Shown here: piece after piece, positions 9,542 to 20,396 of the stretch | How positions within the stretch are numbered: position 1 is the stretch's first letter | Layout: every line of letters begins with the position of its first letter | Source of the DNA: Mesotaenium endlicherianum | Lineage: Eukaryota; Streptophyta; Zygnematophyceae; Zygnematales; Mesotaeniaceae | Assembly (NCBI GenBank): GCA_009602735.1 | Contig: WELA01005328.1 | Location: 600,053-664,052 of the forward strand | DNA: 64,000 nt | Direction: 5' to 3' | Notes under the pieces: model-generated | Told to the model about the DNA's origin: nothing | Database searches by the model: none | The model's input: the letters and a program-made list of their open reading frames with translations, nothing else | Position numbers and translations under genes: made by a program

Positions 9542-11020
9542 ATGGTAAGGACAAGGTCTCAAACTAGCAACTCCCGAGACATGGAGAACCAGGATAACGA
9601 GAATGTCGAAAACCAGGCGGAAAGCCATGTAGCGGGAAACCGTACCTATTCGGAAGCAGTAGCAGATACTGCAGCTAGGGAGACTGCAGATGAGGCAGCT
9701 GCTATTGCCGCAGCTGCAGCTCAGCAAGCTGAGGAGGAGAGAGCCAGGCTAGAAGCTGAACAAGTAGCAAAGGCCGCTGAAGATACAGAAAGGAGGGAAA
9801 GACAGCCAGCTGACGAGCGCACTGTTGAAGAACTTATGGCATCAAGGGCCAATGTTCTGAACCCACCTCCTGCTGTACAACTCAATGTACCCCTAGGTCA
9901 AATACGTGACGGGCTGAATGCGACAGGAATTGTTGCTGCAGGAGCGAGAGGGATTGTTGAGGACACTACTCAGCGAGTAGATGCCAATGCTGCTGCTGCA
10001 TTTGCTAATCTACCACACCAGAGTGTAGACTTGGGAGCATTGTTCGTTCAGATGCAGTCGCAAATGGCGACCATGTATCAGTCCCAGCAGGAGGACAAAA
10101 GAATCATAATGTCCCTACTCCGGGACAGAGACCAACTGGGGTCTCACACCACTAGTGGTGGTGGCCGAGGGCCTAGTAAGCCCAAGCCGAAACCTCCCCA
10201 GGACTATGATCCTGAGGGAAACAGAAAATATTACCTGATCAAGTTTCTCGCGGATGTTGAGCAGTGGCTGGAGAACTACCCAGAACTACAAGATCACGAG
10301 AAGGTCAGGCACACCCGTGCGCTATTGAAAGGCAGTGCCGCAGACTGGTGGCTTTACTGGAAGGAAGAGCGCAAGGCTCGGCAACTCGGTGACCCTACGT
10401 GGGTAGAGTTTGTCGAGAAGTTGCATGAGAAGTTTGATGTCAATAACCAGCAGGAGAAAGCTATCTATGCAATGATCTCCTTGACACTGAAGCAGACCAC
10501 TTCAGCTGATGAGTTTGCTCAAAAGTTCCAAGAGAACATGATGAAGCAGCCAGATTTGCCAGAACGGTATAGGATAGCATACTTCAGGTATAGCTTGAAA
10601 TCCGAGGTCTCTGGTCATTTTGCTGAGAAAAAGTATGAGAAACTGGCAGACTTGATCCAGGATGCTGACGCCTGGGATCAACAGCAGTTCAATCACAAGC
10701 GCCAGAGTAACGCTTTGGTGTCTAAGATTGTCAAAAAGCCCCACGAGTCCTATAATGCAATTGAAGGAGACCAGGCTGAGGATAATCGGAGTGATGAATA
10801 TGAGTATGAGTACAATGCTATTCAGTCTAGAGGTAGAGGTGGTTCCTCTTGAGGTGGCTATAAAAGGGGTGGTGGTAGGACTAAGCCGAGACCAGCCTCA
10901 GCAAAATCCACTTGCTACCATTGTCAGCAGAAAGGCCACTACAGAGAACAGTGTCCGGTCAAGCACCTGCCTAAGGTCGAGAGAAAAGACCAGCCTTTAA
11001 AAGACAGCAACAGTCAGTAA
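9542..11020 (+). pseudogene. gag: A2 gag, one in-frame TGA before the zinc knuckle
   Basis: This is the capsid/nucleocapsid precursor. The start [11 protein letters not shown] matches all family A copies. An Ala/Glu-rich N-terminal stretch (~30-110) is probably helical; the retrotransposon gag domain follows ([19 protein letters not shown]), then an RGRGG segment and the knuckle [17 protein letters not shown] at 10850-10852 replaces the CGA of A4 (a CpG C-to-T change) and cuts the protein at 436 of about 492 residues, removing the RNA-binding knuckle. A5 carries the same TGA. The original stop is TAA at 11018-11020. Confidence 0.93.
10996..11002 (+). other. Gag-pol -1 frameshift heptamer TTTAAAA (A2)
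   Basis: In gag frame: CCT TTA AAA GAC, i.e. T TTA AAA, 16 nt before the gag stop. The pol frame is gag minus 1 and is open across this point. Inferred function: programmed frameshifting that sets the Gag:Gag-Pol ratio. Confidence 0.65.
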
Positions 11021-14000
11021 TCCAGTCTACTGACTGTGAGGATGCTAGAGATAGTGAGTCGTCACTAGCTGCCCTCGTAGCAGGTATTATGGGTCCTGCT
11101 GAACTGGATTCACTATGCATGCCTGACAACCAGATAAAGGAGACCATCAGCAATATAGACGTCCAGAGAGTGCACACTCTGGATGCTCTTGTTCCACCTG
11201 ATGTCCAACATTTCTTTGCTACGTCAGGAGAACAATGCGAAAGTCAGGAAAAGACAGTCCCCCCTATCCTACTGCATTGCATGATTGCAGGTAGGAAGGT
11301 GAGGGCATTTGTTGACGGAGGGGCGTCACATACTTTTATCCACAAGGACTTAGTTAAGCGGCTAAGGCTGCCTACTGCCACCCAAGGGAATAGAAAAATA
11401 TTCCTTGGAGATGCCTCAAGTATCCCGGGAGGAGTTATAACCAAGCCTATTGAGGTCCAGTTAGGTTCTGGCATTGCAGTTCTAATTGAAACGCTTACAT
11501 TTGAGATACTCAACACTGGCTTTTATGATCTCGTGCTAGGCAGGTCCTGGCTTAATAGACATCAAGCTGAAGTGTGTTGGAGCAGAGGTACAGTTAAAGT
11601 GAGAGGAGCCAGTGATGGGCAGACTGACTTGGCACCCACCAGTGCTCTTCCTCTTGTCCTGTGTGGATGGCAAATGAAGGAAAAGAAGAGGCTTCCAGAA
11701 GGATGCAAGTTGCTGAATGCAATGGAGTTCGTCAAAAGCTGGAACCAGAAGGAGGACAGAATGTTCTGTCTGCTGCTAAGAGTGGTACCTCCTCAACCTG
11801 AAGAAGTGGTTGAGAAAAAGGTAAGCCCTCTGGAGCACCCTACTGCGGCAAAAATTGTTGCTCAGTACACTGATGTATTTAATTTGCCTCCAGGACTACC
11901 CCCTAAGAGGGAAGTAGATCATAGGATTGATCTATTACCTGGAAGTCAACCACCTTGGCAACGCACGTATGGCTTGTCTTATGTGGAGAGCGAGGAGTTG
12001 AAAACACAGATTGCAGAGCTTGAGGAAAATGGTTACATTTCTCCCAGTAAATCACCGTACGGCGCACCCATCCTATTTGTTAAGAAAAAGGATGGCAGTA
12101 TGCGGATGTGTGTGGATTACAGAGCCCTGAACAGAATTACAGTAAAGAACAAGTATGCTTTACCCAGAATCGAGGACTTGCTTGATACCCTGTCTGGTGC
12201 TAAGGTGTTCAGTAAGATAGATCTCAAGAGCGGTTATCATCAAATCAGAATTGCTGAGGGGGATGAACACAAGACTGCCTTCCGTACACGTTATGGACAC
12301 TATGAGTTCAACGTGATGCCATTTGGAATGACTAATGCTCCTGCCACCTTCATGGGTGCAATGAATGACATTTTCAAACCTTATTTGGATAAGTTTGTGC
12401 AAGTTTTCCTGGGTGATATTTTAATTTTCTCTAAGGATGAAGCTCAGCACACTGAACACTTAAAAACAGTCCTGGACACTCTGAGAACGAATCATTTATT
12501 TGCTAAAATGAACAAGTGTGATTTCTTTAAAGACAGTATTGAATTCTTAGGACACATTGTCAGTAAAGAGGGCATCAGCGTGGATCCTAAGAAAGTCCAG
12601 ATCATAAGGGACTGGCCAGTACCACAGTCTCTCTCTGAAGTTAGATCCTCGGGTTGGCTAACTACTGTAGGAGATTTATTCAGAATTATTCCACAAAGGC
12701 CAGTAAACTGACTGACCTTACTAAGAAAGACATAGGGTATGTGTGGGGGGAAGAGCAGCAGGCTGCCTTCCAGACCCTTAAAGATGCCCTTTGTTCTACC
12801 CCAGTGCTAGCCGTGTATGACCCCAGCAAACCGGTGCAGGTGGTTACTGATGCCTCTTACTTTGTCATGGGTGCTATTTTATTGCAGCCTGCAGACAAAA
12901 TCACAAAGGATGGTAAGGTACGGCAGGAGTGGCATCCTGTGTTGTATGAGTCTATGAAATTTAATCCAGTTGAGATTAGTTACTCAGTGCGTGATAAAGA
13001 GCTGCTAGCTATCATTCATGTACTCAAACAGTGGCGAGCATACTTACATGGTAAAGCTTTCGAGGTGATTACAGATCATCTAGCTCTAACTCACTTTCAG
13101 AAGAAGTCCAAGTTGTCGAGGAGGGAGAACCGCTGGAGCCAGATGCTGGAGCATTTCCAAGTTCAGATCGACTACAAACCTGGGAAGTAGAATCCTGCTG
13201 ATGCACTCTGTAGAAGACCTGACTTGCAAGAAAGGAACTTTAATCAGCATGCTGTAGATAAAGTCCTGTGTGCACTCACTTCACTAAAGGTGAAAAAGTC
13301 CTTCTTCGAACAACTTAGGAAAGCCTACCTTTCTGACCCAACATGTAAACCCAGCCCCACTGATGGTGTGTCTTGCTACTGCACTCGGGTATAAGCTCAA
13401 GGGAGGGGTCTGGGTGACTGAAACCACTTCAGGCAGGCAGAAGCTGGTCATTCCTAATAACTTGGAAATAAGGTCTCTCCTACTGAGTCAAGCTCATGAC
13501 AGTCCCCTGGGTGGACATTTGGGGCAGGCCAAAACTGTTGGCAAACTGGCAAAACATTATCATTGGGAGGGGTTACCCCGGGAGGTCTTGAAATATGTCA
13601 AGTCCTGAGACCAGTGTCAGAGAAATAAGTCTCGGCACACACCACTCGGAGGTCTCTTGCAACCACTGCCCATCCCAGCTGGACGCTGGGAAACTATATC
13701 CATGGACTGGGTGGTCACACTGCCACGAACTGCTAATGGACGTGATTCGATATTGGTAGTCGTGGATAAACTGACAAAAATGGTCATTTTCATCCCCACA
13801 ACTGTCAAAGTCAGTGCACTCGAAACAGCGAGACAGTTTTACAACCATGTCGTATGCCAACATGGGCTACCTTCTAATATTATCTCAGACAGAGACTCAA
13901 AATTCACCTCTAAGTTCTGGAGAGCTTTAATGGGGTTAATGGGAGTTTAAACAGCTTCCCAGCACAGCAAACCACCCTCAGACTGATGGGCAGACTGAAA

Positions 14001-14800
14001 GAACTAACCGAGTTCTTCAGGAGGTGCTGAGGGCATATATTAACCAAAAACAAGATAATTGGGATGACCTGTTGCCTCAAATTCAGTTTGCGATCAACAT
14101 CGCGGTGCACACGTCAACGGGCAAGACTCCTTTTGAACTAAGCCTAGGGAGAGTCCCTAAGTCTCCTTTAGATGTACTGGAGGAGTCTTTAACTGACCCT
14201 GAAGGGATTGACAACCCGGTCTCCCTCCAGTTAACTCAGGAGTTCGCGGACACCCTGTCCGCAGTCCAACAAAACCTGCACAAAGCCCAAGAAAACCAAC
14301 AAAAATACGCTAATCAACACCGTCGGGAGCTGACATTTTCTAAGGGCGATTTAGTCAAACTGCATTCTCAGCACCTGTACCTCCCTGGTGTGGTCAAGAA
14401 AAAGCTTGGCCCTGTCTGGGTCGGTCCATATTCGGTAGTGCGTCGTGTCGGTCAGAATGCTTACAAACTGAACATGTCAGCTGACTACAAGGGTCACCCG
14501 GTCTTTAATGTCTCCTTCCTGGAACCATACATCAAAGGTGATACACTGTCCACAGATCGGTCACCTGTCCAACCGAGACCGGTCCCCGCTGTCCGGGACG
14601 GCGTTCCTAAGGAGTATGAGGTCGATGAGATTTTAGACGCTCGCTCGGTCCGTCGATCGTCTAAATATGTCATGAAGTACCTCATCGAATGGAAGGGTTA
14701 CGAAGCCTCTGGGGACACTTGGAAATTTAAAGACCAGCTGACCAATGCCAAAAGGGCGTTGAAATGGTTCCACCTTCGAGCGGCTGGGGCACCTCCCTAA
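11003..14800 (+). pseudogene. pol: A2 pol: PR-RT-RH-INT-chromodomain with several lesions
   Basis: Protease has DGGAS near 11317. RT spans roughly 12000-12560 with [18 protein letters not shown], but its active site reads FLGD in [10 protein letters not shown] (catalytic Asp to Gly). A 4-bp deletion near 12647 breaks the frame between RT and RNase H. RNase H (TDASYFVMGAI) lies at 12840-13180, with a TAG at 13188. The integrase HHCC finger has TGA in place of Cys at 13606; the core ([23 protein letters not shown]) is shifted by one base near 13945; the C-terminus with chromodomain EYEVDEILDARSVRRSSKYV ends at 14800. The domain order is that of Ty3-type chromoviruses. Confidence 0.93.
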
Positions 14801-15015
14801 CAGTCCCTTCAGTAGACATGGGAAGGTGACAGGTGGTCCTGTCTCCATATAAGTTGGAGGGGGATGGGACAGTTAGTGACGGTTGTGACATGCAGCCCAC
14901 CTTTAAAATTAAGTTGGAGGGCGTGGTATTCTCTGATCACCATATTACACACCCAACCTGCGCTCACACTCACTCGCTCTCCAACTCAATTTTCCCTTAT
15001 ATTCACTTACACCAG

Positions 15016-15123
15016 GTACTCCACACTAGGAACTCTCCCGATCGCGCTCCTCTTCATCAAGGGCACTCAGTAGCGGCAAAATATCATGACTTCACTAACT
15101 GCATTGTGTTTATGACTGAGCAG
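15016..15123 (+). other. Candidate intron upstream of ORF3 (A2)
   Basis: CCAG|GTACTCC at 15016 and GAGCAG|GATG ending at 15123 would define a 108-nt intron. A CTAAC branch-point-like sequence (about 15095) precedes the acceptor. The spacer 14801-15015 between pol and this site has no conserved open frame. An ORF3 transcript starting in the spacer and spliced here would place the ORF3 ATG one base into exon 2. Confidence 0.4.
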
Positions 15124-15124
15124 G

Positions 15125-16382
15125 ATGACTCAAAAGTCGGAACTCAAGAGGAAGAGAAGGGCGGAAGAGGCACATGCAGAATACTTGCAATTCCGTGGAG
15201 ACATCGAATCATCCTCCATCTCCGCTTGGGAATCACAACGACTCCAACAACAACAGGAGGCACAAAAGAAGAAGGAGGAAGAGGAACACGCCAGACTGAA
15301 GCAGGAAGAAATGGACAGAAAAGCTGCAGAGGAGGCCAAGAAAGCAGAGGAGGAGAGGCAAGCTGAGGAGCTGGGAATTCTTGGCCAGGGAAACCAGTCA
15401 GCTGGACTTTGCGGGGCACTGGTACCCTTGTACTCTTAAAAAGACAGACGCTGCCTTCTTCCAAAAGCCCACTGATTGGCGGTGGATGACCATCAACATG
15501 AGTGATCAGCAAAAAGACAGGGCGACGGATGAGGATTTCCTGACAGACTTAAAGGGGAACATAGTATTGCCCCCTCACATTGCGGCTTGGGACCCAAGAT
15601 TGGATGGAGTCAGAGACTGCATGAGCCAAGAGATGCAGGGGGACAGAAGCAGGGCCCGAGAGTCATTATCCAAAGGGAAGCACGCTTATGCCAAATGGGC
15701 AAGTAAGCAGGGGGAAAAGGACCTCTATGCGGTCCGGACTCAGCAGCCCCCACCAGCACCCAAAAGGGAAAGGTTAGTAGGATATTCTTTTTCTCGGGAA
15801 GAGCTGGAGAAGCTGACAGAGGAGACCCCAGAAGTCTCAGAGGAACTCGGGGACGGCGAGGAGGAGGAGTCGGAGGAAGACGAGGAGGAAGACGGGGAGG
15901 AAGACGAGGAGGAAGACACTAGCCCCGCAGTGATCCTGACACCTGCCACATCCCCTGTAAGGGAGAAGTCGGGGTTGGCCCCGCAGCAACTCGCTCAAGA
16001 GGAGGATATCACTTGGCTGGGGACTGCCAGAGGACAAACCCCATCTCCAGGCAAGGAGACCCAGTCAGACAGGGCAGACAGGAGGGCTGCTCGGGAGATA
16101 GCCAGAGGCCTGCCAGCATCTCCCTCGCAGAGAGGGCATGTACCCTTGGCTCATGTCATGCAACATCCTTCTGGGATGCCGGTATACGTACCTGTCAGTT
16201 TGAGGGCTGCCCAGGAGAAGGCTGCCTCCCTCCAGATTGTGCAGGAGGAAACAGCCCAATTACTGCGTTCTCTGCGAGGTCCTTACACGGAACCTCCCTC
16301 TCTGACAGGCTTCAGAAGACCCCAAGACAGGAGGAGGTCTGGCTCCCCTGAGTATAGAGCCTCAGGGACATCGCCCTCCTAA
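15125..16382 (+). pseudogene. A2 ORF3 with internal deletion and frameshift
   Basis: ATG at 15125 opens a coiled-coil-like N-terminus (KRKRRAEEAHAEYLQ, KKKEEEEHARLKQ). Near 15375 the sequence passes from ERQAEE directly to the WEFLARE-equivalent region: about 130 residues of the conserved domain present in A1 are missing and the frame shifts, so the first frame stops at 15439. The second frame (15381-16382, 333 aa) carries PTDWRWMTI, LPPHIAAWDPRLDG, KHAYAKWA, a long Glu/Asp tract (about 15840-15920) and GHVPLAHVMQHPSGMPVYV, then a basic Arg/Ser-rich end. Function unknown; it lies after pol, the position of env in other elements, but has no membrane features. Confidence 0.8.
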
Positions 16383-16468
16383 TGGCAGTAGGATGGGGCC
16401 GGAAGGGACAGCACACTGTTATTAAGTGTTAGTGTTGTCGAGGCGACAACATGATAAGTTGGAGGGGT

Positions 16469-17189
16469 TGTAACGAATCAGTACATTAGTTGATATAATA
16501 TTCATATAAATATAATAGTTGAATAAGTTCAGCCTGCTGAACTCTAGTTAATGATCAGTCTGCTGGACTTCATATCTAATATCAGTTTAATGACTCGGCC
16601 GAAAGCAGCAGGCTGAAGGCAACTTAAGTCAGCTTGCTGACATATTCTTTGACAGCCAGCTGACTTCCGTACTCGGTAGCAGCGAACTGCCTTGATATGC
16701 ATCTAAGTACGACATGCTAGATGAATGGCCAGATGACATCCCTATGATGGATGGCTATTCGGGATGATGGGAGATGGCGGTGGATTTGGTTAACCGAGGT
16801 CCTACCAACGTGGTTAACTCCCGGGTAGGCGGTGCCATCGCACTGACCGTTGAACAGTAAACTCATTCCATGTACATATGCTAGGCATTGCTCTCGAGTT
16901 CGGCATTCGGAAACGAGGCCAACTCTCTTGTACAGCTGACTGAGAGCGATCTGAATCCAAGGCGAGAAGCCATTGATATGCACTGTCTTCTAACCTTGCT
17001 TATGTATGAGTTCACTGATTTGCATTATTGATGCTAGTTTACTCGCATTTGGATTACGAGTATCATTCACTGCTAGTGTGTTGTCCTATGCCGTTTAACC
17101 AGTTGACGGAAAATACCATAAAGATTACTTGCTGATATAAAGATCTTTATTAATTGTTAATCGCCTATTTGGTAAGTCAATTCATTTCA
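16469..17189 (+). repeat. A2 3' LTR
   Basis: 721 bp, TGTAACG...TTTCA, with the same length and ends as the 5' LTR but visibly diverged by point changes. The polypurine tract AAGTTGGAGGGGT lies directly upstream. Confidence 0.94.
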
Positions 17190-17194
17190 GCGGT
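17190..17194. repeat. Target-site duplication GCGGT (right, A2)
   Basis: Exact copy of 8782-8786. Confidence 0.92.
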
Positions 17195-18013
17195 AGACAT
17201 ATTTAGTGATGTACCCAAGTTCTTGAAGAGATTTTTCCAGAAATGGCTTGTGAATCTTGGGTCTCTATCTGACACAATTCTTGATGGTAGTCCATGGAGT
17301 CGGAAGATGTTGTCAAAGATGAGTCTTGCAAGTTGTGGTGCTGTAGCCTTAGTCGTCGTGGGAATAAAATGAGCCATCTTGGTAAGTCTGTCCACCACCG
17401 TGAGTATTGCATTATGGCCTCGAGGTGTCACGGGCAAGTCCACGATAAGGTCCATTGAGATGTCCGTCCATTGTCTTTCGGGGATTGGTAGTGGTTGGAG
17501 GAGGCCTCCCGCCTTTTGCGAAGATGGCTTGATTCTTTGGCATGTGTCACAGCTCCTGCAGTACTCCTTGACTTGCTTAGACATGCCTGGCCAACAATAA
17601 GTCCTAGCTAGAACGCCCGTGGTCCTTAGGATTCCAAAGTGTCCTCCAAGAGGGTTGTCGTGTGCTTCTCGTAGAAGCAAGAGCCGGAGGTCTATGTCAC
17701 TAGGAACACATCTCTGGCCCGTATCTTGCCTCACCCAATAATTGCCTTCTTGCTTCTTGTATGGGTCCAAGGCTGCTTCTCCGTTCTTGTAGTAAGGGTC
17801 TCTTTCATAGGCGGCTGAAAATTGAGCTTCCAGATCTGTCTTCAGGAATGTCATCACGGCGTTTAATTGCAATAGTATCTCGTGTGTCGGCTTCTGGATG
17901 TCTTGGGTCTGGATATTCTGGATTGCGCGCAAAATACAGATTCTTGAAGTGATGTCATTCTTGATCTTGATAGTACCGGTCCTCCAATCAACTTGGGGGT
18001 TGTGCTTGGTCAA
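17195..18013 (-). pseudogene. C1 integrase N-terminal half, fused to protease end
   Basis: The frame starts with the last protease strand (LTKHNPQVDWRTGTIKI) and passes directly to the segment that normally lies after RNase H (YERDPYYKNGE). RT and RNase H are therefore deleted, about 1.7 kb by comparison with other Ty3 elements. The HHCC finger follows (CRSCDTCQRIKPS), then the core with two acidic residues, MDLIVDLPV and VSDRDPRFTSHFWKNL. The frame runs into the A2 target site after LNMSTA. The rest of the integrase is at 7873-8781. Confidence 0.88.
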
Positions 18014-18330
18014 CCAAGGCGTCCCTAGGATGACGTCTTACTTGCCCAATTGCATGGGGGAGAACACTACTCTATCCTTGAAGAACTTGATAGAGAGTGC
18101 CAAGGGGTACGTCTTCTTGGAAGGGGTAGTATAGGAGAATCCATCGGGCATCATAATCTCCTCGTCGTGATCAAGTGTTCGCATAGTAATACCGTGCTTG
18201 GTGGCAAGATCTGCAGCAATGAAGTTGCCTTGAGCTCCGCTATCCACCAAGATGTGGACCTAATCTCCTCCAAGGTAACCTCTCAAACTCATTGGGGCTG
18301 GAACGTCGTCTCCAACGGGGGTCTCCACCT
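18014..18330 (-). pseudogene. C1 aspartic protease with stops
   Basis: The active-site motif DSGA in VDSGAQGNFIAADLATKHGI, with a second strand FFKDRVVFSPMQLGK. A TAA at about 18038 separates LGK from the VILGTPWL-like segment, and a TAG near 18260 separates it from gag. The fold is a retropepsin-like domain that would process Gag-Pol. Inactive here because of stops. Confidence 0.82.
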
Positions 18331-19590
18331 CACTTGTGTTGTTGCCTTCTCGTGAAGTGGGTCTTGGGGTGGTAGGCTCCTGGCCTACCGGCGCTGTCCG
18401 TTTTTTGACAACTTTTTGGGGCATGACAGTGCACGATGGCCCTTTTCCTTGCAATAAAAGCAGAGTCCAGCCGTCATGAGAGCTTCTTTTTCAGCCGGAG
18501 AGAGTCTTGCTTTCACTCCTTGCTGGTTTCTTGCATCATAAGTGTCATTGGAGGGTCTTCCACTCTTCCGGGCAGCCGCGGGGTCCCTTTTAATAACTCC
18601 GATTTCCATGGGTGTGGGTCCAGATTCGGATGTGGAAGGGGCTGCGTACACCCGCGTCGTCGGTACCCGTGAAGATGAAGGCACGGAGTGCTTGAAATCC
18701 AAGGTATCCACCTTTTGGGCCACTTCAATGATCTTTGAGAAGTCCGTCAAGTCGCGTAACTCCACTTCCTTTGCCACCTTGGGTTTGAGGCCAAAGATGT
18801 AACGGTCAATCTTCTCCTCGAGAGACATGTTGGGGATCTCAAGAGTGAGGGCGTGAAATCTGGATGTATACTCTTGAACGGACGTCGTTTGCTTGAGATG
18901 GTGGAGCTTTCCTCGGGCAATCTTCTCCGCATTGATGGGCATGAATTGCTTCTTGAGGGCCTCACGAAAATCTGCCCATCTTGCATATGATGGTGGGGGC
19001 TCTTGGCCGAGCATGGGGTGCGCCATAGCTTGATATATAGCCGCTTGATAGTTACGCCACCATGATGTTGCTGCTCCTCTAAGTAAGGTAACAGCAAAGG
19101 GAACGTAGTCCTCCTCGGGTACTTCAAGGAATGCGAGGTACGTCTCTTCTTGGTAGAGCCATAAATTCATGTTGGCACCTTTCCCGGGGTTGAAAGTGTC
19201 AGGTTTGCCGGGCTTGATGAGTTTCCTTGCTCTCGTTGGCTCTTGTGGAGGCGCTTGAGTCGGGGCTGGATTTCGAGCATTGGTCGCAACAGGAGCAACC
19301 ATGGCAGCCATAGCTTCTCTTGACGCTTGCACGATTGCTTCATAGGTGGCCAAGCCCACTTGGTTGTGGACGGTCATTAGGAAGGCTGCCCACTCATTTG
19401 CGGGAACTCCTTGTGGTGGGGTCAACTTTGCTATAGCGGCTGCCACGGGATTTGACGGTGCTCCTCCTTGTGGTGCTTCTTGTTGTTGCAGATTTTCTTG
19501 AGTGGGCTCTCCCATTGGCGCTGGAGGAGAGTGTCTTGGAGAGGAAGAGCTTCCTTCGAAAGCTTGCTGTTGGTCTTAAGGATCGGCCAT
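18331..19590 (-). pseudogene. gag: C1 gag, nonsense at codon 5
   Basis: The likely native ATG is at 19590, just downstream of the PBS, but codon 5 is TAA (19578-19576). The open frame from the next ATG (19515) gives 376 aa to 18385. The capsid region contains the retrotransposon gag domain (YEAIVQASREAM, WWRNYQAAIYQAM, YARWADFREALKKQF, TSVQEYTSRFHALTL). A knuckle CFYCKEKGHRALSC (CX2CX4HX4C) lies near the C-terminus. The sequence after 18385 continues in other frames toward protease. Capsid-forming, RNA-binding precursor by family; N-terminal truncation would follow if the downstream ATG is used. Confidence 0.87.
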
Positions 19591-19610
19591 CTTCTTGTGC
19601 TACCAAAGTG

Positions 19611-19626
19611 CCTAGCTCCAATACCA
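19611..19626 (-). other. C1 primer-binding site
   Basis: Minus strand TGGTATTGGAGCTAGG one base after the LTR end ...CACTACA. Similar to the initiator-Met type, with differences from family A at two positions. Confidence 0.75.
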
Positions 19627-19627
19627 C

Positions 19628-20130
19628 TGTAGTGAGACAGATAGATAAAGTACTTAGTAAAATATAATACTTTATCTATTCAAGAGAAGGATCTTTCAAC
19701 ACAAGAGGTAGCTTCTTGAAAGAGAAATGGCTTCTTGAAAGTTAATATGTTTCTGGATTTTGGCAAGTACAAGAGTGAATCTGGAATGTCTTTCTATGTT
19801 CTAGCTCTTGTTTATATACTTGCTACATAAGTAATTTCTAGGAAAGTGTATGTTGATGTGTTGGCACCCAATACATCCCAAAACTTGCCACCTCTTTCTA
19901 GAATAATGTACACATGTCCTTTTGACCTAAAAATGGCACAGTTGACTTTTGCCACATGGAGTTCTTCTAGGTCTTTCCTCTAACTTCGAAAATGCCTTGG
20001 AAGGTTCAAAGGACATGAACCAAGTTACTAGAGTACCTATTCACACTTGACTCCACACAATACTACTCCAAATATATTTGAAAACATTACAATACATGCA
20101 AACTAATATATAATTACTCAAATCACTACA
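19628..20130 (-). repeat. C1 5' LTR
   Basis: 503 bp with ends TGTAGTGA/TCACTACA on the plus strand, paired with 6596-7098 and followed by CAGGA. Confidence 0.93.
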
Positions 20131-20135
20131 CAGGA
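20131..20135. repeat. Target-site duplication CAGGA (right, C1)
   Basis: Exact copy of 6591-6595; B1 coding sequence resumes here. Confidence 0.9.
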
Positions 20136-20396
20136 CCACTACCTACACTGCCACCACCGGTCGAGATCGATGATGTATTGGAGTATGAAGTGGAGGCGAT
20201 TGTCGGCGATCGACGAGTCAAGCGAGGTCAACAATTTGTCCAAGAGTATCTGGTCAAGTGGAAAGGCTACCATGCGGACGACAACACTTGGGAGCCAGAG
20301 GCCAACTTGACTCATTGTAAGGGTAAGTTGAGACGTTATCTGCAGAATGCGTCGAGGACGTCGCATCTTGAGGAGGGGGATGATGTAAGGTCATAG
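20136..20396 (+). pseudogene. B1 chromodomain (3' end of pol)
   Basis: This continues the B1 integrase C-terminus interrupted at 6595. After a Pro-rich linker comes a chromodomain: [39 protein letters not shown]. The stop at 20394-20396 lies just inside the LTR start. The domain itself looks intact, but the polyprotein upstream is broken. The equivalent B2 segment is at 51000-51200. Confidence 0.87.

Larger units (their letters stand above)
8787..17189 (+). mobile_element. Element A2: structurally complete family A chromovirus inserted in C1
   Basis: This is an 8.4-kb element with two 721-bp LTRs (TGTAA...TTTCA), a perfect GCGGT target-site duplication, PBS, gag, pol, ORF3 and a polypurine tract (AAGTTGGAGGGGT) before the 3' LTR. 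It disrupts the C1 integrase just before the [10 protein letters not shown] segment. All three genes carry lesions, so A2 is not autonomous today. Confidence 0.96.
6596..20130 (-). mobile_element. Element C1: family C chromovirus lacking RT and RNase H, carrying A2
   Basis: This is a minus-strand element with two 503-bp LTRs, CAGGA target-site duplications, a PBS at 19611-19626 and a G-rich polypurine tract beside the 3' LTR (minus-strand TATCGGGGGGGTGA, just right of 7098). Gag, protease, integrase and chromodomain are present, but RT and RNase H are absent. A2 (8787-17189) is inserted in the integrase core. The element was mobilised with both LTRs intact but cannot self-replicate; the RT deletion could predate or postdate insertion. 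Confidence 0.93.

Noticed and set aside
15740-15949. Minus-strand Ser-rich ORF
   Set aside because: Antisense of the acidic Glu/Asp codons of A2 ORF3; a composition shadow.
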